Shown here: positions 53,014 through 64,000 of the stretch, in pieces
Numbering within the stretch: the first letter of the stretch is position 1
Layout of the letters: every line of letters starts with the position of its first letter
Source: CAWBLP01 sp963721065
GTDB taxonomy: Bacteria; Pseudomonadota; Alphaproteobacteria; Acetobacterales; Acetobacteraceae
Length of the DNA stretch: 64,000 nucleotides
Assembly: GCA_963721065.1 (NCBI GenBank)
Contig: CAVRHO010000007.1
Location: 1-64,000 of the forward strand
Reading direction: 5' to 3'
Notes under the pieces: model-generated
Seen by the model: only the letters and a program-made list of their open reading frames with translations
Database searches by the model: none
What the model was told of the DNA's origin: nothing
Made by a program: the position numbers and the translations under genes

Positions 53014-54223
53014 GTGAACATGCGGGACTGGCGGCTGGATGGCGGGCAGCTTCGGACGCTGGTCGTCCTGGCCGCCGCCATCCTGGGCTTCTACCTGTGC
53101 TACCTGCTGGCGCGGCCGTTCCTGTCGTCACTGACCTTCGCTCTGGTGCTTTCCGTGCTGTTGCTGCCGCTGCACCGCCGGATCGAGGCGCGGCTGCCGT
53201 GGCCGAGCGCGGCGGCGGGGTTGAGTGTGGCGGTCGCGGTGGTGGCGATCGTGCTGCCCGGACTGTTCGTGCTGCACCAGTTGGGCCGGGAGGCCGCCAT
53301 CGGCGCCGGCTACCTGGACCAGTTCCTGCGCAACGCCGAGTGGCGCCAGGTCGCCGCCGGCTATCCGCGCATCGCCGAGGCGGTCGTCTGGCTGGAGCAG
53401 CGCCTGAATCCCGCCGGAGTGCTGGGCGACCTCGCGCACTGGCTGACATCGGTACAGCACCATGCTGCTGCGCGGGTCCATCACCCAGGCAATCAACGGC
53501 GTCCTGACCTTCTATCTGCTGTTCTATTTCCTGCGCGACCGGCAGCGGGCGCTGTCCCTGCTGGCGGAGATCTCCCCGCTCAGCGACAGCGAGACGATCG
53601 AGGTGGCCCGCCGTTTCACCGACACGGTGTATGCCACCGTGTACGGCACCGTCGTCGTGGCCGGAATTCAGGGCGCGCTCAGCGGGCTGATGTTCTGGTG
53701 GCTCGGCCTGCCGTCACCGGTGCTGTGGGGCCTGGTGATGGGGTTGCTGGCGATCGTGCCGGTGCTGGGCGCCTTCGTGGTCTGGGTGCCGGCGGCGATT
53801 CTGCTGGCGCTGAACGGCGCGTGGGTGAAGGCGGCGATCCTCACCGTATGGGGCGGCGGGCTGGTCGCGACGATCGACAACCTGCTGTACCCCGTGCTGG
53901 TCGGCAACCGGCTGCGGCTTCACACGGTGCCCACCTTCATCGGCGTGGTGGGCGGGGTGTTCGTGTTCGGCGTCCCCGGGCTGGTGCTGGGGCCGGCCGC
54001 GATCTCCCTGACCATGGTGCTGCTGCAGATCCTGCGGCGCCGTTTCAATGTGGAGCCGCCGAGGGCAGCGATCGAACCCGGTCCGGAAGCAGCCATCGGA
54101 GCCGACCCCGGAGAAACCATCGGATCGGAGCCGGCAGAAACCAGCGAACCGGACCCCGACGAAACCACCGGAGCCAGCCCCGGAGAAACGGTCGAACCCG
54201 ACCCCAGGGATATGCACCGCTGA
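53014..54223 (+). CDS. AI-2E (PerM) family transporter with acidic C-terminal repeats (one frameshift)
   Basis: A polytopic membrane protein of the AI-2E/PerM family, whose members export autoinducer-2, Na+/H+ or small molecules. The N-terminal helices (LVVLAAAILGFYLCYLLARPFL) and the C-terminal conserved segments (GVLTFYLLFYFLRD, VLWGLVMGLLAIVPVLGAFVVW, NLLYPVLVGNRLRLHTVPTFIGVVGG) lie in different frames, joined near 53458 where one extra base occurs. Corrected length is 402 residues. The tail after residue 345 is an Asp/Glu/Pro repeat (PGETIGSEPAETSEPDPDET). The start is GTG at 53014 or ATG at 53020. Confidence 0.83.
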
Positions 54224-54270
54224 AGCGGCGCGGCGACGATTCGGCCGCGCTTCTCCGCCGGCGCGACCGG

Positions 54271-54936
54271 CTACTCCGCCGCGGCCCGCAATGCCGCCCC
54301 GGCCGCCAGCAGGCACAGCGGCAGCGCGCCCAGGCACATCGCCGCCAGCAGCAGCAGGTGTGGCCGCGGGCTCAGGCCGCCGGAGGCAGCATCCGCGGCG
54401 GCGACACCGAAGATCAGCACCGGCACGGTCAGCGGCAGCACCAGCAACGGCAGCAGCACGCCGCCGCGCCGGGCGCCCAGCACGATGGCCGCGCCGGTGG
54501 TGCCGAAAAGCGACAGCAGCAGCGTGCCGGGCAGCAGGCCGGCCATCAGGGCGGGCAGGGCGTCCGCCGGCATGCGCAGCATGATCGCGATAGGGGCCGC
54601 GGACAGCAGCAGGGGCAGCCCGGTGACCAGCCAGTGCGCGGCGGCCTTGGCGCCGGCGATGGCCGCGGCCGGCAGTCCGGACAGCAGCATGTGGTCCATC
54701 GAGCCGTCCTCGAGATCCGCGCCGAACAGCCGGTCCAGCGGCAGCAGGGCGGCCAGCAGCGCGCAGACCCACACCACCCCCGGGGCGATGCGGCCGAGCG
54801 TCTGGGGGCCGGGGCCAATCGCCAGGGGGAAGAGCGAGGCGGCGACCAGGAAGAACAGCAGCGCGGCCAGCGTATCGGCGCCGTGGCGCAGCGACAGCCG
54901 GATTTCCCGCGCGACGATGGCGAGGAAGCTGCTCAT
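54271..54936 (-). CDS. ccmB: Haem exporter subunit CcmB
   Basis: A 221-residue, six-helix permease of the CcmAB(CD) ABC complex that releases haem-loaded CcmE for cytochrome c maturation. The start FLAIVAREIRLSLRHGADTLAALLFFLVA and the loop RLFGADLEDGSMDHMLLSGLP are family signatures. The ATG at 54936 gives the typical length; the longer upstream frame is Arg/Pro-rich noise. It lies 382 bp behind ccmA instead of overlapping it, because repeat-bearing DNA separates the two. Confidence 0.94.
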   Translation of the reverse strand: MSSFLAIVAREIRLSLRHGADTLAALLFFLVAASLFPLAIGPGPQTLGRIAPGVVWVCALLAALLPLDRLFGADLEDGSMDHMLLSGLPAAAIAGAKAAAHWLVTGLPLLLSAAPIAIMLRMPADALPALMAGLLPGTLLLSLFGTTGAAIVLGARRGGVLLPLLVLPLTVPVLIFGVAAADAASGGLSPRPHLLLLAAMCLGALPLCLLAAGAALRAAAE

Positions 54937-55318
54937 GGGGCGGTGGCGAGGATGGCGGCGCTTTCCCGTTCCTGGCGGGCGTGGGACGCGGAGTGGCGGT
55001 CGGAAGCGAGCCGGGCCAGGCGGTGGGCGAACCGGATCGCGGCGTAGGGGAGGCGGCGCGCGGGGATTTCGTGAGGGAGGGAGCGTGCGGGGACATCGCA
55101 CTTTCGGGGCTGGAGCGCGCGACCCGTCACCCTGAGGCCCCGGGATAAGGCAACTGCGTCATCAGGCGAAGGCAGCACGGGCAACGTCATGGCGGGCGAA
55201 AGGCCGCTACCCGCGACTTTATTTGGCTCCATGCGGAAAAGTCGTGGATGGCGGGCCTTCGCCCGCCATGACGGCGGCTCAAGAAGTGGCTGCTTCCGCT
55301 CCATCCGTTCGGTCGCTC
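54937..55318. other. Spacer between ccmA and ccmB with palindromic repeat
   Basis: No gene supported. It contains the palindrome TGGCGGGC, CTTC, GCCCGCCA (55249-55268) and a degraded partner (GTCATGGCGGGCGAAAGG) at about 55186-55203, with a GACTTTATTTGG...AAAAGTCG segment between them. Confidence 0.55.
55249..55268. repeat. Palindromic repeat unit
   Basis: Eight-bp perfect arms around CTTC, flanked by GTGGA and TGACG. Same family as the units at 7741, 41340, 48773 and 48853. Confidence 0.7.
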
Positions 55319-55954
55319 TCATCGCAGCCGCAGCTCCTGCGGTTCGCCCAGGGGCAGGGGGACGTGGGTGGCGGCGACGACCAGGCCGCCGGCGGCACGG
55401 TGGTGCTCCAGCATGGTGCCGAATCGGGCGATGGAGGCGGTGTCCAGGCCCAGCGTCGGCTCGTCCAGCAGCCACAGCCGGGCGCGGCTCAGCACGAGTC
55501 GCGACAGTGCCAGCCGGCGCTTCTGTCCCGCCGACAGCATGCGGGACGGCAGCTCGGCCAGCTCCGTCAGCCCCACCGCCGCCAGGGCGTCCTCCACCGA
55601 TCCGCCGCTCAGGCGCGACGCGAAGTGCAGGTTCTCCGCCACGGTCAGGCCCGGCTTCACCGCGTCCAGGTGCCCGACATAGGCCACGCGCCGAGCGTGG
55701 GTGGGCAGGTCGTCCAGTGCGTCCTCGCCGTCCCACAGCAGGCGGCCGACCGCGGGCCGGATCAGCCCGGCCAGCAGGCGAAGCAGGGTGGACTTGCCCG
55801 ACCCGTTCGGCCCCATCAACAGAATCGCGCCGCCCGGCGGCACTTCGAAATCCAGGTCGCGGAAGATCAGCCGCTCACCGCGGATCACCGCCAAACCTTC
55901 CGCCTTCAACACAAGCCGCCCTCGTCGCTCCGCCGCCCGGTGGACGATCCCCAT
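55319..55954 (-). CDS. ccmA: Haem exporter ATP-binding protein CcmA
   Basis: The ATPase of the CcmABCD complex. Walker A is LMGPNGSGKSTLLRLL, the ABC signature is MLSAGQKRRLALSRL, and Walker B is RLWLLDEPTLGLD. Length is 211 residues, the short form typical of CcmA. Divergently transcribed from acnA across 114 bp. The first 14 residues before LVLKAEGLAVIRG may be over-extended. Confidence 0.93.
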   Translation of the reverse strand: MGIVHRAAERRGRLVLKAEGLAVIRGERLIFRDLDFEVPPGGAILLMGPNGSGKSTLLRLLAGLIRPAVGRLLWDGEDALDDLPTHARRVAYVGHLDAVKPGLTVAENLHFASRLSGGSVEDALAAVGLTELAELPSRMLSAGQKRRLALSRLVLSRARLWLLDEPTLGLDTASIARFGTMLEHHRAAGGLVVAATHVPLPLGEPQELRLR

Positions 55955-56008
55955 CCGGTGTGGTTTAAGCCGCGCCGCCGGGTTACCGCGCCGTGACGCG
56001 GCAACCCC

Positions 56009-56020
56009 TGACCTAGGTCA
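56009..56020. promoter_or_regulatory. 12-bp palindrome in the ccmA-acnA promoter region
   Basis: TGACCTAGGTCA, perfect palindrome, 49 bp before the acnA ATG. The half-sites TGAC...GTCA resemble a degenerate CRP/FNR-family site. Regulator unknown. Confidence 0.35.
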
Positions 56021-56068
56021 TTTCGGCGCGCACAAAGAGAGGGGTCCTGCAACACAGGGCGACGCAGC

Positions 56069-58762
<2,694 letters not shown>

Positions 58763-59254
58763 CCGGGCGGCGCCGCAAGGCGCCTCCCTCTCGATCGGAT
58801 CAGGATACCGGGTGGCGGCCTGCGCGCTCTCAGCGCACGGCCGTCATCCGCACCGCCATCGGGTTCGAACCAGAGTAAAATCGGCGAACAATGACCGCCA
58901 GGTGCGGGGGGCAGCCCCGTGACTTGGTGCGATCGGGATATCGCGGAGCCTCTGTCGGTGCAACTGCCGCTTGGACGGGCGGTAGCCGTGGACACCGCTG
59001 ACCTGCCCATCTGCCACAGTCTGGGTCCGCCGGCCGTGACGCATGGCAGTAGTGTCGGTCGAGGCCGGGCAGTACCCATTTCGATTTCCACCTGCGTACT
59101 AATCCAACCGGGTATCGGAACGCGCGCTCTACCCCATCATTCCGGGTGCCCGAAACATATTCATCTGGTACAACCTATGGTCGACACTTCATCGGAAGGC
59201 TGTATCCATTGCTTACGGCACTCTGGAAGGACAGTTTTTCGTCGTACTCTGATC
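58763..59254. other. Intergenic region downstream of acnA
   Basis: GGCGCC, GCAA, GGCGCC at 58769-58784 forms a possible terminator stem for acnA, without a strong T run. Further right the composition becomes AT-richer toward the acyltransferase. A frame beginning at 59146 reads PETYSSGTTYGRHFIG but could not be tied to a family. Confidence 0.4.
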
Positions 59255-60476
59255 ATGTCCACAAGATCCTCGCCGGAGATTCGATCTCCACGCAAATGGC
59301 ACGAAGCAACAACCGGCCGTCCGGGTTCGACTATCTGCGAAATCGGTCTGGCTGTAGCGGTCATTGTCTGGCACACGGTCATTGTCTGTTATGGTCCCGC
59401 TGCAGAAGTGCCATTCTGGAGTGGCTGGCCCCGGCCTTTTGTGTTCGCAATCGTGCCGTCGTTCTTTGCGCTGAGCGGCTTTCTGGTCGCGGGCAGCCTC
59501 GTGCGCAACAACCTTCCCGCTTTCCTGACGCTTCGTGCGATGCGCATTTATCCGGCATTGTTTTTCGAGGTGATGACATCGGCGATCGTGATTGGCCTGC
59601 TGCTGTCAACGGTGTCGGTGTACCAATACTTAAGCGGGAGGGAGTTTTTCACGTATCTGCTGAACTCGGTCGGCTATATCCATTATGAACTTCCCGGACT
59701 CTTTCTGGATAATCCGGCAGGACGATTCGTCAATCTTCAGCTTTGGACAATCCCATACGAACTGGAGTGCTACGTCTCCATCACGGCCCTGGCGCTTTTT
59801 GGCCTTGCGCGGCGCCCGCGCCTGCTCCTGTTGGCAATTTGCCTGCTGACCGCCATTTCCGCCGGGCATGATTATTCCACCCTGCTTATCAACTCCCGGC
59901 CCCCGGGGCGCTTGCTGGTCCTCGCCTTCCTGTCCGGCGTGCTGCTGTACGTCTGGCGCGAGAGGATTTCCACGAGCAACGTGGTTTTCGTAATCGCCCT
60001 GGCCCTTTCGTGGTTCCTGCTCAGCCACAAGAACACCGCCACGGTGGCCGCGCTTCCCGTCGCTTACGTAACGGTCTGGCTGGGGATCAAAAATCCAAGG
60101 CGTACCATCCTGGTTGCCGGGGCCGACTACTCATACGGCATGTATCTGTACGGGTTCCCGGTGCAACAGTCCCTGGCCTATCTGTTTCCAGGAATGCGCA
60201 TCTGGTACCTGAACGGTGACATCGAGCATTCTGATCGCCGGCGGCGTCGCCTACCTTTCATGGCATCTCGTCGAGTTGCCGGTGATGCGGCGCAGAGGCG
60301 TCATTTTGTCCCACGTGGCCGCCGTATGCGCGCGGGTCCAGGTTACGTTCTGGCCCTGGGCCGGTCGCGCGAAGCCCGCGGCTGTGCCGGCGGTGGCGTC
60401 GGACGAGCACCGCTTCAATCAGGCCGCCCCGGCTGCCGGCGGCTGGCCGAAGGGCGGGCCCGAAGCCAGCGGGTGA
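59255..60476 (+). CDS. Acyltransferase 3 (OafA/YrhL-like) family membrane protein (one frameshift)
   Basis: A membrane O-acyltransferase of about 406 residues that likely acetylates surface polysaccharide. Recognisable pieces are EIGLAVAVIVWHTVIV, SFFALSGFLVAGSLVRNNLPAFLTLRAMRIYPALFFEVM, NLQLWTIPYELECYVSI and DYSYGMYLYGFPVQQS. One extra G near 60210-60214 breaks the final helices; removal gives WYLNVTSSILIAGGVAYLSWHLVELPVMRRR. The ATG at 59255 starts just before the conserved region. Base composition is lower in GC than the flanking genes, suggesting acquisition by transfer. Confidence 0.83.
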
Positions 60477-60635
60477 TACCCGGACTTCTCCCACACGGCA
60501 GGCCGGTCGGCGCGTCGCGATGTTCCGGCAACCTCTACCCCCACAGCGGATTGTGAGCCGCCGCATCGCGCAACGGCTCGCAACCTCGTGCGCCGGGCCC
60601 CCGTTGGCCCCAACACACGCACGAAGGAGACCGCC

Positions 60636-61575
60636 ATGCCCACCGCCAAAGCCGTTTGCATCCATCACTTCGGTGGTCCCGAGGTGTTGCAACTGGAAGA
60701 CATCACCGTCCCGCCGCCCGAGGACGACCAGGTCGTCATCCGCGTCCACGCCGCCAGCGAAAACCCGGTGGACTACAAGATCCGCGAAGGCAGCTATCCC
60801 CCGATCAGCAAGGACCAGCTTCCCGTGGTGCTCGGCCGCGATGTGTCCGGCGTGGTGGAGTTCTGCGGCCCGTCGGTTCGCACGCTGAAGAAGGGCGATC
60901 CGGTGTTTGCCATGGTCGGCAAGGACCGCGGCACATACGCCGACCACGTGATGCTGCTGCAGTCGGAGTTGGCCGCGAAGCCGCAGAGCCTGGACCACAT
61001 CCACGCCGCTGCGGTGCCGCTGGCCGCCATGACCGCTTGGCAGGGTCTGTTCGACCATGGCGGGCTGCAGCCCGGCCAGCGCGTGCTGATCCACGGCGGC
61101 GCCGGCGGCGTCGGCCATCTCGCGGTGCAGTTCGCCAAGGCGAAAGGTGCCACGGTGTTCACCACCGTCTCCCAGGTCGGACATCGATTTCGTGCGCGAT
61201 CTCGGGGCCGACCACGTGATCGACTACAAGGCGCAGCGCTTCGAGGACGAAGCCCGCGACATCGACCTGGTGTTCGACCTGATCGCCGGTCCGACGCAGG
61301 ACCGTAGCTGGTCCGTTCTGAAGCGTGGCGGCGCACTGGTTTCCACGCTGCAGAAGCCGGACGAAGCGAAGGCCCGGCAGCACGGCGTGCGCGCCACCAA
61401 CTTCATGGCGCAGCCCAATGCCGCGCAGCTCAACGAGGTCGCCCGTCTGATCGATGCCGGCAAGGTCCGCGTGCATGTGGACCGGGTGTTTCCGCTGGAG
61501 CAGGTGCAGCAGGCGCAGCGTCATCTCGAGAACGAGCACGTGCGCGGGAAAATCGTGCTGGAGATCGCAGCGTAA
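60636..61575 (+). CDS. NADPH:quinone oxidoreductase-like (MDR family) enzyme (one frameshift)
   Basis: A zinc-independent medium-chain dehydrogenase/reductase. The catalytic half shows ENPVDYKIREGSY and LGRDVSGVVEFCG; the Rossmann half shows VLIHGGAGGVGHLAVQFAKAKGATV. One extra G at 61172-61176 shifts the frame; correction reads TVSQSDIDFVRDLGADHVIDY and continues to KIVLEIAA, 312 residues. AAGGAGA before 60636 sets the start. Likely reduces quinones or enones with NADPH; the exact substrate is unknown. Confidence 0.86.
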
Positions 61576-61661
61576 CCCCAGGCGCCGGCCTGCAGCGCAA
61601 CCCAACGGCCGGCTTGCCTGTTTTTGCTACACGAAACAGGCGGCATCACGGAGTACTTCAG

Positions 61662-62237
61662 ATGGACCGACCGTTGGAAATTGCGTTCCACAATCTCGAC
61701 AGTTCCCCCGCGATCGAAACCGAGATCCGCAATCGCGTGGACCGGCTGGCGGCGCGCTACCGGCACCTGACCGGCTGCCGCGTCGCCGTCGAGAAACTGC
61801 ACAACCAGCACCGCACCGGCAACGTCTTCGACGTCCACATCACCCTGCAGGTACCCGGCGGCCGCGACCTGGCCGTATCGCGCCAGCCGCAGAAGGCGAA
61901 GGAGCGCTACGCCAACCCGGATATCCACGCCTCGATCCGGGACGCCTTCGCCGCTGCGGAACGGCAACTGGAGTCGTTCAAGGGCCACCTGCGCGACGAT
62001 ACCGCGGCACCGACCGCCTCGGCCGTGGCCGGCCAGGTCTCGCTGATCGAGCCGGGCACGGACCACGGGTTCATCGACACCCCCACCGGCACGCAACTGT
62101 ATTTCCATCGCGACAGCGTTACCAACGCCCGCTTCGAGGACCTGAAGCAGGGCGACGTCGTCCACTACGTGGAGGAAGAGGGCGATGCCGGCCCCGTCGC
62201 CACCAAGGTTCGCGTCCCGGAAGCCACGGAGCACTGA
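61662..62237 (+). CDS. HPF/RaiA-like ribosome-associated protein fused to a cold-shock domain
   Basis: A 191-residue two-domain protein. Residues 1-105 resemble the hibernation-promoting factor fold (LEIAFHNLDSSPAIETEIRNRVDRLAARY, NVFDVHITLQVPGGRDLAVSRQ, HASIRDAFAAAERQLESF). Residues 122-188 form a cold-shock/OB domain (AGQVSLIEPGTDHGFIDTPTGTQLYFHRDSV). The ATG at 61662 (MDRPLEIAF) is preferred to 61614. The expected role is binding idle ribosomes, with the OB domain contacting RNA. It ends 2 bp before the next gene's ATG. Confidence 0.85.
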   Translation: MDRPLEIAFHNLDSSPAIETEIRNRVDRLAARYRHLTGCRVAVEKLHNQHRTGNVFDVHITLQVPGGRDLAVSRQPQKAKERYANPDIHASIRDAFAAAERQLESFKGHLRDDTAAPTASAVAGQVSLIEPGTDHGFIDTPTGTQLYFHRDSVTNARFEDLKQGDVVHYVEEEGDAGPVATKVRVPEATEH

Positions 62238-62239
62238 AC

Positions 62240-63118
62240 ATGGCCCAGCAAATTCCTCTTGACCCCGGTGCTCAGGCACCGTTCGCCGCGCCGGACGATC
62301 CGGTGCACGAGATCCGGCTGGATCTCGCCTATCGGCGTCTGGCGATGGTTAACGTGGAATTTGCCGGGCCGGCGCAGGCCGGTGCCGGACGCTGGGTGCT
62401 GGTGGATGCCGGCCTGCCCGGCATGTCCGGCATGATCATCCGTTCGGCCGAATCGCGGTTCGGCCGGAACGCGCCACCGGCGGCGATCGTGCTGACGCAC
62501 GGGCATTTCGATCATGTCGGCTCACTGCGCAGCCTGGCCGAACACTGGAACGTGCCGATCTATGCCCATGTGCTGGAGCACCCGTATCTGAACGGTACGT
62601 CATCATACCCGCCGTCCGATCCGACCGTGGGCGGCGGCATGATGTCATGGACCGCGCCACTGCTGCCGCGCGGCCCGATCAACGTCAGCAACCGGCTGCA
62701 TCCGTTGCCGGAGGACGGCAGCGTGCCGGGCATGCCCGGCTGGACCTGGCTGCACACGCCGGGGCACGCGCCCGGGCACGTGTCGTTCTGGCGGGAGTCC
62801 GACCGCTCGCTGATCGTCGGCGACGCCTTCATCACCACGGCGCAGGAATCCGCCTATGCGGTGGCGACGCAGGAGCCGGAGCTGCACGGTCCGCCGAAAT
62901 ACTTCACCCCGGACTGGGAAGCGGCGGCCGACTCGGTGCGCCGCCTGGCGGAGTTGGAGCCGGAGCTGGTGATCAGCGGCCATGGGCGGGCGATGCGCGG
63001 CCCGGCGATGCGGGAAGCCCTGCACAAGCTGGCCACGGGCTTCGAACAGATCGCGGTGCCGCCGCGCGGACGCTATGTCGGGCACCCGGCGCGGGAAGGC
63101 AGCGGCGCTTACCAGTAG
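62240..63118 (+). CDS. MBL-fold metallo-hydrolase
   Basis: A 292-residue metallo-beta-lactamase-fold enzyme. The dimetal site reads VLTHGHFDHVGSL, followed by WLHTPGHAPGHVSFW, SLIVGDAFI and VISGHGRAM. The arrangement fits hydrolases of the glyoxalase II/lactonase group, with no features that fix the substrate. It starts 2 bp after the HPF-cold-shock gene and is probably co-transcribed with it. The N-terminus is cytoplasmic in composition. Confidence 0.87.
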   Translation: MAQQIPLDPGAQAPFAAPDDPVHEIRLDLAYRRLAMVNVEFAGPAQAGAGRWVLVDAGLPGMSGMIIRSAESRFGRNAPPAAIVLTHGHFDHVGSLRSLAEHWNVPIYAHVLEHPYLNGTSSYPPSDPTVGGGMMSWTAPLLPRGPINVSNRLHPLPEDGSVPGMPGWTWLHTPGHAPGHVSFWRESDRSLIVGDAFITTAQESAYAVATQEPELHGPPKYFTPDWEAAADSVRRLAELEPELVISGHGRAMRGPAMREALHKLATGFEQIAVPPRGRYVGHPAREGSGAYQ

Positions 63119-63133
63119 GCCGCGGCAGGAGCC

Positions 63134-63320
63134 GGGCAACTGCGCGGCACGGAGTCTGCTGGGGCAGTGTCGGGCACCAACGCGGCAAAGAATCTCCACG
63201 GGCAGTCTCGGGCAATGGCGCAGCACGGAGTAACCGGCCGAACTCGGGCAACGGTGCGGGAAGAAGTCACCGTGCCAATGTCAGGCAACGGTGCGGGAAG
63301 AAGTCACCGCGGCCGAGGTG
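63134..63320. repeat. 36-38-bp imperfect tandem repeat, five units
   Basis: Units begin with (G/A)GGCAAC-like words at 63134, 63172, 63210, 63246 and 63283. The last two share CAACGGTGCGGGAAGAAGTC exactly. It fills the gap between the MBL hydrolase and pcaH. Confidence 0.75.
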
Positions 63321-63442
63321 AAGCAGCGAAACGGCAACGTGACACTACGATAGATGCCCGGGCGTGGTGCGGCGACCACTGCACGCCGTTGCTCCGGTGC
63401 GCCCGCTGTGAGACGGTGCGCCGGTCCAGACTCGGAGCGCAC

Positions 63443-64000
63443 ATGATGAGCGATCCCGCTGCTTTCCGTCCCCATGCGCCAGGCACGCAGCCGCCCTATG
63501 ACGTGCCGGCTTATGTCGGCACCACCAAGCGGCATCCGAAGCAGGCGCTGCACCGCATGCCGCAGACCATCACGGAGACCAGTGGCCCCCGCTTCTCGCC
63601 GGCGCGGTTCCAGCCGTCGGTGGACCTGACCACCAACACCACCGGCAAGCCGGCGCTGGGCGAACGCATCATCGTCGCCGGCCGGGTCACCGACGAGGAT
63701 GGCCGGCCGGTGCCCGAAACGATGCTGGAAATCTGGCAGTGCAACGCCACCGGCCGCTACGACCATCCGGCCGACCAGCACGACGCCCCGCTGGATCCGA
63801 ACTTCCATGGCGAGGGCAGGGTCTTCACCGACGCCGAGGGCTACTACCGCTTCCTCACCATCCGTCCGGGCGCCTATCCCTGGCCCAACCACCACAATGC
63901 CTGGCGGCCGAACCACATCCACTTCTCGCTGTTCGGCCCGGCCTTCGCCACGCGGCTGGTGACGCAGATGTATTTCCCGGGCGATCCCTTGCTGGCGCTC
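63443..64000 (+). CDS. pcaH: Protocatechuate 3,4-dioxygenase beta subunit (3' end outside the window)
   Basis: The iron(III)-binding subunit of the intradiol dioxygenase that opens protocatechuate to beta-carboxy-cis,cis-muconate in the beta-ketoadipate pathway. All iron ligands are recognisable: Tyr in TGRYDHPADQH, Tyr in RPGAYPWPNHH, and two His in RPNHIHFSLFG. Family text PLDPNFHGEGRVFTDAEGYYRF and TQMYFPGDPLLAL is present up to the window edge. Two adjacent ATGs (63443, 63446) are possible starts. pcaG should follow downstream. Confidence 0.93.
   Translation, partial: MMSDPAAFRPHAPGTQPPYDVPAYVGTTKRHPKQALHRMPQTITETSGPRFSPARFQPSVDLTTNTTGKPALGERIIVAGRVTDEDGRPVPETMLEIWQCNATGRYDHPADQHDAPLDPNFHGEGRVFTDAEGYYRFLTIRPGAYPWPNHHNAWRPNHIHFSLFGPAFATRLVTQMYFPGDPLLAL

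Noticed and set aside
53520..55047. Continuation of the AI-2E reading frame past the frameshift to give a 677-codon product
   Set aside because: After about 53458 the frame leaves the family sequence and becomes Arg/Gln-rich; the conserved C-terminal half is in the +1 frame.
58880..58990. Possible cobalamin-type riboswitch after acnA
   Set aside because: A GC-rich foldable stretch is present, but no convincing B12-box or regulated transport gene follows.
63134..63320. CRISPR array
   Set aside because: Units of 36-38 bp directly abut without unique spacers and are imperfect; no cas genes are present.

Overview
The window is GC-rich (roughly two-thirds G+C) DNA from an alphaproteobacterium. 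Gene content fits Rhodospirillales/Acetobacteraceae best, though the sequence alone does not prove the family: an fds-type NAD-dependent formate dehydrogenase operon, a one-step 5-aminolevulinate synthase (hemA), system I cytochrome c maturation genes, a class II DAHP synthase, and glycan-decorating sulfotransferases with an N-terminal domain. No prophage, insertion sequence or CRISPR array was seen.

Layout. 1-4.4 kb: a lower-GC, glycan-related end with a broken TPR gene, a heavily frameshifted discoidin/glycosyltransferase-like gene, and two convergent paralogous sulfotransferases. 4.6-12.0 kb: fdsR and the fdsG-B-A-fdhD-fdsD operon. 12.3-15.1 kb: a partner-switching signalling operon (FHA-PP2C phosphatase, a STAS-HATPase fusion, STAS, HATPase). 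15.3-20.9 kb: a protease-like PDZ protein, acyl-CoA synthetase, small protein, SDR and beta-propeller protein. 21.0-26.8 kb: ccmI-H-G-F and hemA. 27.4-33.0 kb: pstS-C-A-B, phoU, phoB. 33.5-35.3 kb: an apparent attenuator with an aromatic leader peptide, a 45-residue ORF and class II DAHP synthase. 35.4-44.4 kb: CHRD protein, cytochrome b561, MmgE/PrpD, VOC protein, HU, MFS, GNAT, CDF transporter, an Fnr-type regulator and a GNAT-like protein. 44.5-51.9 kb: molybdopterin oxidoreductase, metallophosphoesterase, pdxA, repeats, ettA, a Flp-like pilin and a CAT-anticodon tRNA. 52.0-64.0 kb: htpX, AI-2E transporter, ccmB, ccmA, acnA, a lower-GC acyltransferase, quinone oxidoreductase, an HPF-cold-shock fusion, an MBL hydrolase and the start of pcaH.

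Connections. The Fnr-like protein has four cysteines placed for an oxygen-sensing cluster and an FNR-type recognition helix. FNR boxes lie upstream of it, of hemA and of htpX, so haem supply, membrane proteolysis and the regulator itself may form one low-oxygen regulon. The two ccm clusters and hemA would together serve c-type cytochromes; ccmC, D and E are not in the window. The most interesting regulatory structure is at 33.54-33.69 kb: a 20-residue leader peptide with the run FWYRWY, a promoter that would start transcription almost at its ATG, and a terminator hairpin with a competing pairing, all ahead of the first enzyme of aromatic biosynthesis.

Caution: about twelve well-conserved genes and the tRNA each carry one single-base indel, nearly always an insertion. 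This looks more like residual sequencing error than gene decay. Such genes are given as one locus with the shift position noted.
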